A DNA stretch of 64,000 nucleotides from WHUA01 sp963711215 (GCA_963711215.1 CAVQDH010000005.1:1-64000), one strand, 5' to 3'; counted from the stretch's first letter, positions 8,289 through 18,117 are shown. Translations and numbers: made by a program. Notes: a model not told the origin generated them from the sequence alone.

Positions 8289-9650
8289 TCAAGCCGTCAA
8301 TTCGTCGATCAGCGTTTTGACCGCCGGGATCGTCTCGAGCGATTCGAGCACCGCAATGGAACGTTCCAGCCGTTCGCTTTTCAGCACGCGGGCCGCGCAG
8401 CCGCGATATTTGTCGACCAGCTCGTCGCGGGTCATCGGATTTCCCGGGCTGCCGCGCACCTTTTCCACCAGCCGGGTAAAGGTCCGGCCGTCCTTCATCG
8501 TGATGGTGACCGGGGATTTGCGGCGTGATGCGGCGTCGTGCGGCCATTCCGGGTGCGCGTTGACCACGACCTTTTCCAACGCGGCCCGCATCCGCGGCGC
8601 GTTGCAATACGCATCCGTGAAGGAATTCAGGTCCACGCGGTGGTCCAGCAGCATCGCCGCCAGCACGTAGTCGATCGAGAACTTGCCGCGGAACCCTTCG
8701 CTGGGCTTGTGGAACCGCACGATGTCGAGGAGGTCCGGATGGACATCGACCTCGAGCCGCTCGACGTCGTCGATGGAAATATCATTCTCCGCGATCAACG
8801 CTTCCGCCGCGTCCAGCGCGCGCAGGTTGCCGCCGCAGCACGGATAGCGCTTGACCGTGAGCCCGGGATCGACGATCGACCAGTGCGTTCCCAGCCCATC
8901 CGCCATCTTGTCGAGCGTGTAGTTGCCGTCGCCGTGGAACGCCGAATAGAAGCCGTAGTCGCCTTCGAGCCCTTCCGGATCGGCAACGTAATCCTTCCGC
9001 GCGAGCAGCACCGACGTCACCCCGGCGCGGGCCGCGTTGCCAGCATGAATGCCCTTGCCCCAGGTGCCGAAATGCTGCGTCAGCCCGCCGGCGTTGGCCG
9101 CCGCGAGGCCGATGGCCACGCCCATCTGCCGGGGGTTCAGGCCGGCGATGCTGCCGGCCCCTGCCGCCGCCGCCGAACAGCCGTAGAGCGAGGTCGGGTG
9201 AAAGCCGCGTCCCCGCAGCACGTGCTCGTGCTGGCGGCCGGAGGACGACATCCGCTCGAACACCTCCAGGCCGACGCAGACGGCAGCCACCAGCTCGCCG
9301 CCGGTCGCGCCCGCCTCCTCGGCCATGGCGAGCGCCGCGGGCAGGATACAGGCGGTCGGGTGTGAAAAGCCGGTGTCGTCGAAGTCCAGGAGATGCGCGA
9401 AGGCGCCGTTGGCCCATGCGGCGGACACGACGCTGGTGCGCAGGCCCGATCCCAGCACGGTCGCCTTCGGGTCGCCGCCCTGCTCGCGCGTGATGTCCAG
9501 AACGATGCGCCCGGCCGGTTCCGCGGTCGCGGCGAGAGCCACGCCGGTGCAGTCCAGAATATGCCGTTTCGTCGCGGCGATCGCCTCCGCGCCGATGTCA
9601 TCGAGGCGCGTCTTGCTGGCGAACTCCGAGAGAAGTTTTGTCGCTTCCAT
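8289..9650 (-). CDS. MmgE/PrpD family protein
   Basis: A protein of about 453 residues of the MmgE/PrpD superfamily, which includes 2-methylcitrate dehydratase, iminodisuccinate epimerase and cis-aconitate decarboxylase. Family hallmarks visible are an N-terminal helical region (LLSEFASKTRLDDI), the LDFDDTGFSHPTACILPAALA block at about residues 84-105 and FHPTSLYGC in the middle. I start at the ATG at 9650 because the longer frame adds about 30 low-quality residues and the family begins here. The true substrate cannot be inferred; many such proteins act on dicarboxylates or citrate analogues. A second homologue occurs at 26632-28002. It is transcribed away from the SDR gene at 9977. Confidence 0.86.
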   Translation of the reverse strand: MEATKLLSEFASKTRLDDIGAEAIAATKRHILDCTGVALAATAEPAGRIVLDITREQGGDPKATVLGSGLRTSVVSAAWANGAFAHLLDFDDTGFSHPTACILPAALAMAEEAGATGGELVAAVCVGLEVFERMSSSGRQHEHVLRGRGFHPTSLYGCSAAAAGAGSIAGLNPRQMGVAIGLAAANAGGLTQHFGTWGKGIHAGNAARAGVTSVLLARKDYVADPEGLEGDYGFYSAFHGDGNYTLDKMADGLGTHWSIVDPGLTVKRYPCCGGNLRALDAAEALIAENDISIDDVERLEVDVHPDLLDIVRFHKPSEGFRGKFSIDYVLAAMLLDHRVDLNSFTDAYCNAPRMRAALEKVVVNAHPEWPHDAASRRKSPVTITMKDGRTFTRLVEKVRGSPGNPMTRDELVDKYRGCAARVLKSERLERSIAVLESLETIPAVKTLIDELTA

Positions 9651-9976
9651 GGATGTTTCCCGTCTTGGGCATGAGGACGTGAAGGCAGAAGCGCAATGTT
9701 GCACCATGTCACGCTCGGGCTGGCGGAGGGCTTGTCGCAATTCTTAAAGTACCAAGACGACCTACGGGCCGCAAGGAAACCACCAGTTTGCCTGTGGAAA
9801 GGCCACCGGGCGCGGCGGGCAGACCGATCGCCTGCATCCAACCCCTCTATGGGTTTCGCGCCATGTCCCGGAGCGGCGGCCAATGGTAAGGGTGGGGCGG
9901 TCCGCTTGTGCCGCAACCGCCGCGTGATCGATAATGATCGGACGCATCCTGAAGCCACGCTGCCGGAGGCCATGCC
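9651..9976. other. Intergenic region between divergent MmgE/PrpD and SDR genes
   Basis: About 326 bp between divergently transcribed genes, so promoters for both should lie here. I see a GGAGG at 9965-9969, which is the ribosome site of the SDR gene, but no convincing promoter boxes, operator palindrome or extra gene. Confidence 0.4.
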
Positions 9977-10771
9977 ATGATCCCTGCCGAGTTCGACATC
10001 ACGGACAAGGTCGTTTTCGTCACGGGGGCCGGGCGCGGGATCGGCAAGGGCATCGCGCAGGTGCTGGCCGAGGCCGGGGCCGATGTCGCGATCAACGCGC
10101 TGACCCCGAAATACGTCGATCCGCTGGCGGCGGAGATCGCGGCGGCGACCGGGCGGCGCGCCATTCCCGTCATCGCCGACATGACGAAGGCGGACGGCGT
10201 GCGGGGCGCCGTCGACCAGGTGCTGTCGGCATTCGGGCGGATCGACGTGCTGGTCAACGCGCTCGGCGATTCGATCCGCAAGCCGCTGGTCGGGCTGCCC
10301 GGCACGGACGGCGCCGGCGCGACGATCTCGGACGAGGACCTCCGCTTCATCATGGACATCAACCTGACGGAGGCGCTGCTGACCACCCGCGCGGTCGGGC
10401 CGCACATGCTGGCGCGCGGCTCGGGCAAGGTGATCAACGTCGCCGCGTGGACGGCGCATCAGGGCGGCCGCGACATGGTCCTCTACACGACCGCCAAGAC
10501 CGCGCTGGCCGGCTTCACGCGGTCGCTGGCGCTTGAATGGGCGCCGCATGGCATCCAGGTCAACTGCATGGCGCCGGGCCTGTTCCCCGACATCCTGACC
10601 GGCGGCGAGGAACGCATGCAGCGCTCCGTCGCGCGGGCGAAGAAGGACGTCCCCCTCGGGCGCATCGGACAGCTCCGCGAGGCCGGCCTGCTGGCGCTCT
10701 ATCTCGCGTCGGGCGCGTCGGACTACATGACAGGGCAGACGATCCTGCTCGACGGCGGACTGGGGCTTTAA
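9977..10771 (+). CDS. SDR-family oxidoreductase lacking the usual catalytic Ser
   Basis: Classical short-chain dehydrogenase/reductase of 264 residues. The NAD(P) site TGAGRGIG lies at about residues 16-23, the active-site pair Y170-x3-K174 is in YTTAK, and the C-terminal DGG turn is present. The position that normally carries the catalytic Ser (after the N-x-S-S strand) reads NVAAW, so Ser is replaced by Ala. This could mean reduced or altered activity, or use of another residue. The start has a GGAGG 7 nt upstream. Substrate unknown; its neighbours are another SDR and an EthD-like protein, suggesting a small catabolic module. Confidence 0.87.
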   Translation: MIPAEFDITDKVVFVTGAGRGIGKGIAQVLAEAGADVAINALTPKYVDPLAAEIAAATGRRAIPVIADMTKADGVRGAVDQVLSAFGRIDVLVNALGDSIRKPLVGLPGTDGAGATISDEDLRFIMDINLTEALLTTRAVGPHMLARGSGKVINVAAWTAHQGGRDMVLYTTAKTALAGFTRSLALEWAPHGIQVNCMAPGLFPDILTGGEERMQRSVARAKKDVPLGRIGQLREAGLLALYLASGASDYMTGQTILLDGGLGL

Positions 10772-10811
10772 GCGGCGCGCCGGATCGGATGCGCCCGGTC
10801 CCGTGGCGCGA

Positions 10812-11741
10812 TCACGTGCCCGGCCGGTACGCCGCCGCGGTGCCCGGCGCGGGCCTGTCGTCCCGTACCTCCCGCGCGTCGCCATCGGCCTTGGGCTTGA
10901 GGTCGAACCCCAGCGGCCGGCCGTGCAGCACCGCCTGCTCGGCGGCGGGGCGCGCGGCATCCCACGACACGGCATCGTAACGCATGCCGCTGATGCCGTC
11001 GGTGGCGTTGGAGACCAGCCACACCGCCGGCGCCCGCATCTGGTCCGGGTGCATCATGTGCAGCCGCCCCGAGGCCGTCGCCACCCGCTTCTCCTCGGGC
11101 GTGGCGAAGCCCGGCGTGTCCACGGCCGCGCCGGGGTTGAGGATGTTGACGGTGACGCCGGTGCCTTCGAGATCCTTCATCCAGATCTCCGACGCCATCT
11201 CGAGCGCCGCCTTGGACGCGCCGTAGGGCGATCCGCCGGTCCGGTTCATGGTGCTGAGCCGCGTCGTCACGCTGACGATCCGCCCCCATCCCTTGGCGAT
11301 CATGTGCGGCACCGCGTAGCGGGTCATGCGGTCATGGGCGACGAAGTTGGTGTCGATGACATTCTGGATGACCTCGTCGGACAGGTTCCAGAACTTCGCC
11401 GGCGCCGCCCCTTCCAGGAACCGACCGGGATAGGCGTAGGAGGGTAGAAGACCGGCATTGTTGATCAGGATATCGAGGCCGCCGAAATGCGCGAGCGCAG
11501 CCGCGACAACCCGCCGGCAGCCCTCGGACCGGCGAATGTCGGCCGCCACGCCGCGCAGCGTGCCTGCGTTCGACAGGCGCGCCGCCTCTCCGGCCACTTT
11601 CTCGAGATTTTCCGCGATCATGTCGGCGGCGATGACGTTCGCGCCGGCTTCCACCAACGCCAGCGCCATCGACCGGCCGAGCCCGCGGCCGGCGCCGGTC
11701 ACGATCGCGACCTTGCCGTCGAGCCTGATGTCTTCCCGCAT
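10812..11741 (-). CDS. SDR-family oxidoreductase with C-terminal extension
   Basis: Short-chain dehydrogenase of about 309 residues. Cofactor motif TGAGRGLG at about residues 16-23, NNAG at about 91, and active site YGASK (Y173, K177); the usual Ser position is Thr (SVTTR). The last 50-60 residues, rich in charged residues and prolines, extend past the normal SDR end. The ATG at 11741 has GGGAG 6 nt upstream and matches the family start. It is convergent with the SDR gene at 9977 and divergent from the EthD-like gene, with about 170 bp between the two starts. Substrate not known. Confidence 0.85.
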   Translation of the reverse strand: MREDIRLDGKVAIVTGAGRGLGRSMALALVEAGANVIAADMIAENLEKVAGEAARLSNAGTLRGVAADIRRSEGCRRVVAAALAHFGGLDILINNAGLLPSYAYPGRFLEGAAPAKFWNLSDEVIQNVIDTNFVAHDRMTRYAVPHMIAKGWGRIVSVTTRLSTMNRTGGSPYGASKAALEMASEIWMKDLEGTGVTVNILNPGAAVDTPGFATPEEKRVATASGRLHMMHPDQMRAPAVWLVSNATDGISGMRYDAVSWDAARPAAEQAVLHGRPLGFDLKPKADGDAREVRDDRPAPGTAAAYRPGT

Positions 11742-11909
11742 TGTCCGCTCCCTGTCCTTTTCGCCGATTGTAGCGCATGCGCCGGGAAGGCGGCGACTGC
11801 GCATGCGATGTGCATCGGACGCGCGAAACGGGCACTATAGGAGGACCGTGAAAGACCGGCGCCGCGCCGGCTCATGCCGCCGGCACACCGAACAATGTGA
11901 GGGATGGAC

Positions 11910-12530
11910 ATGCTCGTGGACATGGAAACCCGGCTGGGAATGCGCCTCGGCACCTTCGTGCCGGCGGAGGGCGCGCTCGCCTTCCGCTATCCCGCATCGC
12001 CGGGCGGGATCGAGCCGACCGTGCAGGCCTATATCGGCGGCATCACCGACCGCGAAGCCCGCGCGCCGTCGCCGAGCTACCCGAAGCGCGGGGTGATCCT
12101 GGTCGAAGCACGCTATGCCGACATGATGGTGCTGCCGAAAAACCTGTGGTCATCCTGCCCGACGCCGCCGGCGCATGAATGGGTGCTGGAGCAGATCCGC
12201 CCCGGCGGCCGGCCCTCGCCCGAGGAAGCCGGCGGTCTCTGCGTCGTCTCGATGGAGGTCGACCCGGCGATCGAGGACGAATTCAACGAGTGGTACAACG
12301 AGGAGCACATGCCGCTGCTGGACGCGGTGCCCGGCATGCTGTCGGCGCGGCGCTTCCGCGCGATCGGCGGCCTGCCGCGCTACGTCGCGGTCTATCACCT
12401 GGAATCGCCCGAGGTGTACAAGCAGCGCAGCTGGTACGAGGCGAACCAGACCCCGTGGATCCGCCGCATTCACCGCTTCCGGCTGCGCACCCTGCACATG
12501 ATCCTGACGCGGGTGCAGCTTGCGGCCTGA
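11910..12530 (+). CDS. EthD/dimeric alpha-beta barrel-like protein
   Basis: A protein of about 206 residues. The C-terminal half contains EFNEWYNEEHMPLL (about residues 124-137), a pattern typical of ferredoxin-like dimeric alpha-beta barrel proteins of the EthD/DUF4286 kind, followed by SARRFRAIGGLPRYVAVYHLE, which also fits. The N-terminal half may be a second, diverged copy of the same fold. Such proteins often accompany degradation genes but their exact role is unclear. I prefer the ATG at 11910, 6 nt after GAGGG; an ATG at 11904 is the alternative. It is followed after 4 bases by the DUF4326 gene. Confidence 0.7.
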   Translation: MLVDMETRLGMRLGTFVPAEGALAFRYPASPGGIEPTVQAYIGGITDREARAPSPSYPKRGVILVEARYADMMVLPKNLWSSCPTPPAHEWVLEQIRPGGRPSPEEAGGLCVVSMEVDPAIEDEFNEWYNEEHMPLLDAVPGMLSARRFRAIGGLPRYVAVYHLESPEVYKQRSWYEANQTPWIRRIHRFRLRTLHMILTRVQLAA

Positions 12531-12534
12531 CGCG

Positions 12535-12874
12535 ATGCCCCAGCGTATCCAGCTGCGCCGCGTGAAGGGCTGGCGGCTGCCCGCGAACGCCGTCAATGTC
12601 GCGCGGCCGGGACCGTGGGGAAATCCGTTCGTCATCGGCCGCGACGGCACGCGGGAGGAATGCATCGCGCTTTATGCCGCGCTCCTGGCGGGCGCGCTCT
12701 GCGCCACCACCGAGGCGACGGAGGCCCAGCAACGGAAAGTGCAGGACCATGCCGCCCGCCATCTCGGCGCAGCTGCGCGGCAAGGACCTCGCCTGCTGGT
12801 GCCGGCTCGACGGGCGGCCTTGCCACGCCGACGTGCTGCTGCGGCTCGCCAACGGGACGCCGCCGGCGTCGTGA
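12535..12874 (+). CDS. DUF4326 domain protein, single-base frameshift
   Basis: Two overlapping frames together give one DUF4326 protein of about 112 residues. The first part reads RRVKGWRLPANAV...WGNPFVIGRDGTREECI and ends near AARHL; the second continues as LRGKDLACWCRLDGRPCHADVLL to the stop at 12872. The switch is at about 12765-12772 and is repaired by removing one base. The family occurs in phages and bacteria; its Cys/His-rich C-terminus suggests metal binding but the function is unknown. Given the many similar shifts in this window, a sequence error is more likely than a real pseudogene. Confidence 0.65.
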
Positions 12875-12888
12875 GCGCAGCGGCGGCG

Positions 12889-13650
12889 CTACAGGCCGGC
12901 TTCGGCCCGCGCCGACATGGACCAGACGCAGGCGGCGCGGGCCAGGGCCTCGGTCGGATCGATGGTGCGGTCGCGCACCCACGGATCGGCCATCGGCAAG
13001 CCCGCCGGCACCTCGGTGCAGCCGAGGATCACGATCGCCGCGCCGTCCGCAACCATCGCCTCGATCGCCTGGCGGAACAGCGGCTCGGCCTCGGCGGTCC
13101 GGTTCGCTTTCACATGGTTGATGCCGGGGCGGACGAGGCGCTGCATGACGTCGTCGCTCGCTACCTGGCAGCGGTATCCCCGCGCGCTCAGGGGTTTTTC
13201 GTACAGCTTGCCGTGCAGCGTGGGCTCGGTGCCGATCAGGCCGAGCACCGCGCCCTGCGCGCCGCGCCGGTCCAGCGCGTCCGCGGTCGCCTGCACGATA
13301 TGGATGAAGGGCACCGGGCTGTCCGCGGTCAGGTCGTCGAACCAGTAATGCGCCGTGTTGCAGGGGATGACGATGCAACGCGCGCCGGCGGCGACCAGCC
13401 GGTCGCGCCGCAGCTTGAGCGCCGGCAGCGGCGACGGCTGGCCCTCGGGATCGAAATAGGCCTTGGGCCGGCTCGGGATCTGCGGCTCCGAGGACAGTAT
13501 GACCGGGACATGATCCGGATCGTGCTCGGCCGGCGTCACCTGCACCAGCTTGGTGAAGAAATCGGCCGTCGCCAGCGGCCCCATGCCGCCGAGCACGCCC
13601 AGGACATCGGGCCTCGGCCGCTCGGGCATCGAAGGGGAATTCCCGTCCAT
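12889..13650 (-). CDS. Aspartate/glutamate racemase family protein
   Basis: A protein of 253 residues of the Asp/Glu racemase superfamily. The N-terminus GVLGGMGPLAT is typical of aspartate racemases, and both catalytic cysteines are present, C97 in PCNTAH and C211 in GCTEVP. It would interconvert L- and D-forms of aspartate or a similar amino acid without PLP. It lies just downstream of the phosphonopyruvate decarboxylase gene on the same strand (55 bp), so it may be co-transcribed with the phosphonate genes. It could alternatively be a related hydantoin or malate-type isomerase. Confidence 0.87.
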   Translation of the reverse strand: MDGNSPSMPERPRPDVLGVLGGMGPLATADFFTKLVQVTPAEHDPDHVPVILSSEPQIPSRPKAYFDPEGQPSPLPALKLRRDRLVAAGARCIVIPCNTAHYWFDDLTADSPVPFIHIVQATADALDRRGAQGAVLGLIGTEPTLHGKLYEKPLSARGYRCQVASDDVMQRLVRPGINHVKANRTAEAEPLFRQAIEAMVADGAAIVILGCTEVPAGLPMADPWVRDRTIDPTEALARAACVWSMSARAEAGL

Positions 13651-13705
13651 CGCGGTATGTCTCGTTGTTGGGAAAGGATGCGTCGGGCCCCGACCCTAGC
13701 GCCGA

Positions 13706-14842
13706 TCAGGATGTCAGAAAAGCGCGGAATCGCCGCGCCACTTCCGGCGGCTTGACCGACGGCCGGACGAGGTTGTCGATAGTGCCCGGCTCGAGCCGTA
13801 TGTGGATCATGTGCGGCCCCGGCGCGGCGAGGGCATCCGTCAGGGCGCCGTCGAGCCCCTTCAGGCTGTCGCAGGCGGTGGCGCTGCGGTAGCCGCAGGC
13901 AAGCGCCACGCGCGCGAAATCGACGCCCGGCGACACGGTCGCCTGTCCGCCGGTCGATTCATGCACACCGTTGTCGAGCAGGATATGGACCAGGTTTTTC
14001 GGCGCCTGCGCCCCGATCGTCGCCAGCGACCCCATCTTCATCAGCGCCGCGCCGTCGCCGTCGAACACGATCACCGGGCGGTCGACGTTGAGCGCGACCC
14101 CCAGCCCCATGGCGCTGGCGCATCCCAGCGAGCCGACCTGGTAGAGGTGCTGCGGCCGGTCTGCGATCATGTAAAGCTCGCGGCCGCAGAAGCCGGTCGT
14201 GGCGATGATCGCCGCGCGCTCGGGCGCGACCGCGACCACGCGCTCCAGCACCGCGTAACGCATCGGCCGGCCACCGCCTTCCCGCCGGTCGTGGTAGTCG
14301 CCGGTCGGATGCATGGCGAAGGGCGGCTCGTCGAGCTTCTCGTTGGCCACGGTGCCTTTGCGGAGGATAAAGCCGAAGGGCAGGCTGCGCGCGTCCATCG
14401 ACGCGATCGCCTTGTCGAGCGCGGGGCCGACGGCCTCGTCCGTCTCCGGGAAGGGTGCGTTGTCAACCCGGACGACGTCGAGCATCTGGGCGGTTATCTC
14501 GCCCATCAGCTCGTGCTGCGGCTCGTCGTTGATGCCGGGCTCGCCGCGTAGCGTGACCACCATCAGCGTCGGGATGCGGAACGGCCAGTTCAGCGAGGTC
14601 AGCGGGTTGATCGTGTTGCCGAGCCCCGAATTCTGGCACATCACCACGGTCGACCGGCCGGCGAGCCAGGCGCCGGACGCGATGCCCACCGCCTCGCCTT
14701 CGCTCGCCGCGCCGACATAACGGGTGCCGCGGTCGCTGATCACCCGGTTGATGATCGGCGTCAGGAAGGAGCACGGCACGCCGGTATAGAAGTCGAAGCC
14801 GCGTTTGTGCGCCTGATCGAGGAAGGTCTTCGCCTGAACCAT
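13706..14842 (-). CDS. ppd: Phosphonopyruvate decarboxylase
   Basis: Thiamine diphosphate enzyme of 378 residues that converts phosphonopyruvate to phosphonoacetaldehyde, the step that pulls the unfavourable PEP mutase equilibrium forward. The N-terminal pyrimidine-binding domain contains YTGVPCSFLTPI and the SEGEAVGIASG stretch; the C-terminal half has the diphosphate/magnesium motif GDGAALMKMGSLATIG at about residue 261. Length and the fused two-domain layout match the Ppd/AepY family. It follows the PEP mutase gene by 34 bp, the standard pairing in phosphonate biosynthesis. An AEP transaminase or phosphonoacetaldehyde reductase is not visible nearby. Confidence 0.9.
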   Translation of the reverse strand: MVQAKTFLDQAHKRGFDFYTGVPCSFLTPIINRVISDRGTRYVGAASEGEAVGIASGAWLAGRSTVVMCQNSGLGNTINPLTSLNWPFRIPTLMVVTLRGEPGINDEPQHELMGEITAQMLDVVRVDNAPFPETDEAVGPALDKAIASMDARSLPFGFILRKGTVANEKLDEPPFAMHPTGDYHDRREGGGRPMRYAVLERVVAVAPERAAIIATTGFCGRELYMIADRPQHLYQVGSLGCASAMGLGVALNVDRPVIVFDGDGAALMKMGSLATIGAQAPKNLVHILLDNGVHESTGGQATVSPGVDFARVALACGYRSATACDSLKGLDGALTDALAAPGPHMIHIRLEPGTIDNLVRPSVKPPEVARRFRAFLTS

Positions 14843-14876
14843 CGCGGTCCCGCCTTTCGTTCGAGGTCCCCGGAGC

Positions 14877-16539
14877 TCAGGTGAAGTTGCGCGCCCGCGC
14901 CAGGTCGAAGGCGTCGTTCACGTCGAGCCAGTCGCCGGTGACATAGACCACCGCCGGCTTCTCGCCCTTGGCGATGAGCCGGTTGAAGAGGTCGGGCAGC
15001 GCGGCCTTGCCGATCGTGCCGTCCTTCTCCATCGCCTCGATCTCCGCCCGGACGAGCTCGGCGCCGCGGGCGCTCAGCTTCATCAGCCCGACCCATTCGC
15101 CGTCGGCGTCTTCCGACGCCATCGCGCCGTCGACCTTCTCGAGCACGGCCGGGCTCTCGTCGAGCGCATCCACGCTGAACGGCAGGCTGCACTTCACCAG
15201 GTCGGCGGTATGCTTCGGCGCCGACAAGCGCTCGGCCCGCCATTCCGCGTCGACGACCACAGCGATGTCGGCCGGGTTGTCGAGCAGCAGGTTCAGCATG
15301 TAGCCGCGGAACAGGATGTCGCCGTAGCTGACGATGCAGTCGCCGCGCAAGCGCGTCTTTCGCGCAGGCCAGCGACGCCACCTCGCCCGTGCTCTCGTAG
15401 GCCGCGTTGTCGACCGTCTCGATATTGGGCAGGTCGACGGCATCGCTCCGATAGCCGGTGACGACGGTGATGTTCTGCACGCCGGCATCGTTCAGCGATC
15501 GGGTGAGACGGCGCAGCAACGGCTGGCCGCGCACGTCGAGCATGCATTTCGGCTTGTCGACGGTCAGCTCCTGCAGCGCGTTGCCGCGCGAGGCGGCGAG
15601 CACGATCGCCTCGACCTCGCTCCGGCTGGCGAGGTAGCGGTCTTCCGCCTCCGCCAGCTCCTTGTTGCCGGCAAGGCCGAAGACGTCGCCGAGATTCGCC
15701 ACCCGGCCTTCGACGTTATTGAGGCATTCCTCTTCGAAGATGCGCCGGCTGGTGTCGCGCATGGCGTTGATCGCCGCGCGCAGGTTGTGGTTGGCCCAGA
15801 TGATGAGCGAGATGCCGACGTCGCGGAAGCGATCGGTCGGAGTCGTCGTGGCATAGGTCGTCGGCACGATGACCACCGGGCAGCGGTTCGCCCATTCGCG
15901 GCCGAAGGTCAGGATCTCGTCGCCGACCGCCTTCTTCGAATGGATCAGGACCGCGTCCGCGCCGGCCGCGTGATAGGCCTCGGCCCGGCGCAGCGCCTCG
16001 TCCATGCCCCAGCCGGAGATCAGCGCCTCGATGCGCGCGACGACGCTGAAATTGTCGTCCATCTGGCTGTCCTTGCCGGCCTTGATCTTGCCGCAGAACT
16101 CGTCGATGTCGGCCAGCGGCTGGTTACTGCCGAGGAACGAATTCGTCTTCGGGAAGAGCTTGTCCTCGATGCAGACGGCCGCGACACCGCGCTGTTCCAG
16201 CTTGCGGACGAGACGGCGGAAATTGTTGAAATTGCCGTAACCCGTGTCGCCGTCGAGCATGATCGGGACACGGGTGGCATCCGCCATGAACTCCAGCACT
16301 TCCATCACCTGGGTCCAGGACGCCTCGTTGCTGTCGCGCACGCCGAGCGCGGAAGAGATCGTCAGGCCGGACGCCCAGATGCCCTTGAAGCCGGTTTCCT
16401 CGACGATCTTCGCCGAGAGGCCGTTATGGGCTTCCATGATGAATTCGAGCTGCGGCGACAGCAGCATCTGCCGGAACTGCTCGGTCTTGGTGAGCGGCCT
16501 TTCGGCCGGCCGTCTCAGCCTCGCGACATTCTGCGCCAT
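14877..16539 (-). CDS. pepM: PEP mutase fused to nucleotidyltransferase, frameshifted
   Basis: An N-terminal phosphoenolpyruvate mutase domain (about residues 15-300) rearranges PEP to phosphonopyruvate. The diagnostic loop EDKLFPKTNSF lies at about residues 123-133 (mutase form EDK-x5-NS), with DGDTGYGNFNN upstream. From about residue 340 a nucleotidyltransferase domain follows, with LDVRGQPLLRRL and a GDILF site. The frame breaks near 15349 after CAKDAL and resumes as RGDCIVSYGD; deleting one base restores a protein of about 553 residues ending DLARARNFT. PEP mutase-transferase fusions are known and are thought to make CMP-activated phosphonates such as CMP-AEP. The ATG at 16539 has a G-rich ribosome site. 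Confidence 0.88.
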
Positions 16540-16731
16540 GATATCCCCCGCGTTGCACGTCGTGTATGGCCTCCGCACCGGCTTCAATTGTGCGGTGCGA
16601 AACACCGCAGAATGTTCTCTCCGATGCGAAATCGCAATCACGTTGTCATCAAATCTTCGCATAGGGCGCATGCGCTGCGGAAAGGCAACGGTAAGTCAGC
16701 CGTAAGAATCCTTGAATTTCAGGCTGGTCAA

Positions 16732-17460
16732 TCAGTGATGGAGAATCTTCGAGAGAAACATCTGCGCCCTTTCGCCGCGCGGGCTGCCGAAGAATGCCTC
16801 CTTCGGCGCGTCCTCTTCGATCCGGCCTTCGTCCATGAAGACCACCCGGTCGGCGACCTTGCGGGCGAATCCCATCTCATGCGTCACCACCATCATGGTC
16901 ATGCCCTCCTGGGCCAGCTCGACCATGACGTCCAGCACCTCGTTGATCATTTCCGGATCGAGCGCCGACGTCGGCTCGTCGAACAGCATGGCGATCGGGT
17001 CCATCGCCAGCGCGCGGGCGATGGCGACCCGCTGCTGCTGCCCGCCGGACAGCTGGGCCGGGTATTTGTCCGCCTGGTCGGCGAGCCCGACGCGCGCGAG
17101 CAGGCTCTTGGACCGCGTCGTCGCCTCCTCCTCGCTCCGGCCGAGCACCTTGATCTGGGCCAGATTGATGTTGCTGGCGACGCTGATGTGGGGGAACAGC
17201 TCGAAGTTCTGGAACACCATGCCGATCTTCGAGCGCAGCTTGGGCAGGTTGGTCCCGGGGTCGCCGACCGACGTGCCGTCCACCGTGACCTCCCCTTCCT
17301 GAAACGGCTCCAGCCCGTTCACGCATTTGATCAGCGTGCTCTTGCCCGACCCGGAAGGCCCGCAGACCACCACCACCTCGCCTTTGTCCACATTCGTCGT
17401 GCAGCTCTTCAGCACCTGAAACTCGCCATACCATTTGCTGACGTTCCGCATCTCGATCAT
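16732..17460 (-). CDS. gltL: Glutamate/aspartate-type ABC importer ATPase
   Basis: Polar amino acid ABC ATPase of 242 residues. Walker A GPSGSGKST at about residue 36, signature LSGGQQQRVAIARAL at about 137, Walker B MLFDEPTSALDPE and the switch His in VVTHEMGFA. It energises import through the two adjacent permeases. Its ATG overlaps the GltK stop (ATGA), so it is the last gene of the gltIJKL-type operon. The PEP mutase gene follows on the same strand after 192 bp. Confidence 0.9.
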   Translation of the reverse strand: MIEMRNVSKWYGEFQVLKSCTTNVDKGEVVVVCGPSGSGKSTLIKCVNGLEPFQEGEVTVDGTSVGDPGTNLPKLRSKIGMVFQNFELFPHISVASNINLAQIKVLGRSEEEATTRSKSLLARVGLADQADKYPAQLSGGQQQRVAIARALAMDPIAMLFDEPTSALDPEMINEVLDVMVELAQEGMTMMVVTHEMGFARKVADRVVFMDEGRIEEDAPKEAFFGSPRGERAQMFLSKILHH

Positions 17461-18116
17461 AGGGCATATTTCCTCTGTAGGCGGCGGACGCCAAGCGATC
17501 CGGCAAGACAAAGAACGAAGTAGACGACGGCGATGGCCGTGTACATTTCGATCAGGCGATTGTCCCGGTTCGCGACGAGATCGCCGTTGACCAGGAAGTC
17601 GTGCAGGCCGACGACATAGACCAGCGATGTGTCCTGAAAGAGAATGATCGCCTGGGTCAGCAGGACGGGGATCATGTTTCGAAAGGCTTGCGGCAGAACG
17701 ATGTAGCGCATGACCTGGCCGTAGGTCAGCCCGAGCGCACGCCCGGCAAAGATCTGCCCGTGGCGCACGCTGGCGATCCCCGCCCGGATGATCTCGCAAT
17801 AATAGGCCGCCTCGAACAGCATGAAGGCGATCAGAACGGAATAGAAGCCGCCGACCGGCTTGCCGACGATGAAGGGCACGAGGAAGTAGAACCAGAAGAT
17901 CACCAGGATCAGCGGCATGGACCGGAAGAAATTCACGTAGGAGCCGGCCAGCATGGAGATCGGCAGGAAGCGCGATAGCCGGCCGAGCGCGAGCACGGTA
18001 CCGCCCAGGATGCCGCCGCAGATCGCGAGGAAGGTCAGCAGGAAGGTGAGCTGCAGCCCCTGCCACAGATAGGGAATGTTCCTGATGATGACCTGATAGT
18101 CGAAGCTGCCGGACAT
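17457..18116 (-). CDS. gltK: Polar amino acid ABC permease, GltK-like
   Basis: Inner-membrane permease of 219 residues with about five membrane segments. The EAA-loop that docks the ATPase reads as GRALGLTYGQVMRYIVLPQAFRN in positions 125-147. YVNFFRSMPLILVIFW is characteristic of the HisM/GlnP family. It lies directly after the GltJ-like permease (1 base gap) and overlaps the ATPase start. Substrate assignment to acidic amino acids rests on the binding protein of the same operon. Confidence 0.88.
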   Translation of the reverse strand: MSGSFDYQVIIRNIPYLWQGLQLTFLLTFLAICGGILGGTVLALGRLSRFLPISMLAGSYVNFFRSMPLILVIFWFYFLVPFIVGKPVGGFYSVLIAFMLFEAAYYCEIIRAGIASVRHGQIFAGRALGLTYGQVMRYIVLPQAFRNMIPVLLTQAIILFQDTSLVYVVGLHDFLVNGDLVANRDNRLIEMYTAIAVVYFVLCLAGSLGVRRLQRKYAL

Positions 18117-18117
18117 G

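Noticed and set aside
14761..16671. A 636-residue frame covering PEP mutase and running on to 14761
   Set aside because: The last 200 residues are Arg/Ala-rich out-of-frame translation. The true C-terminus is in the frame that ends at 14877 after a one-base shift.
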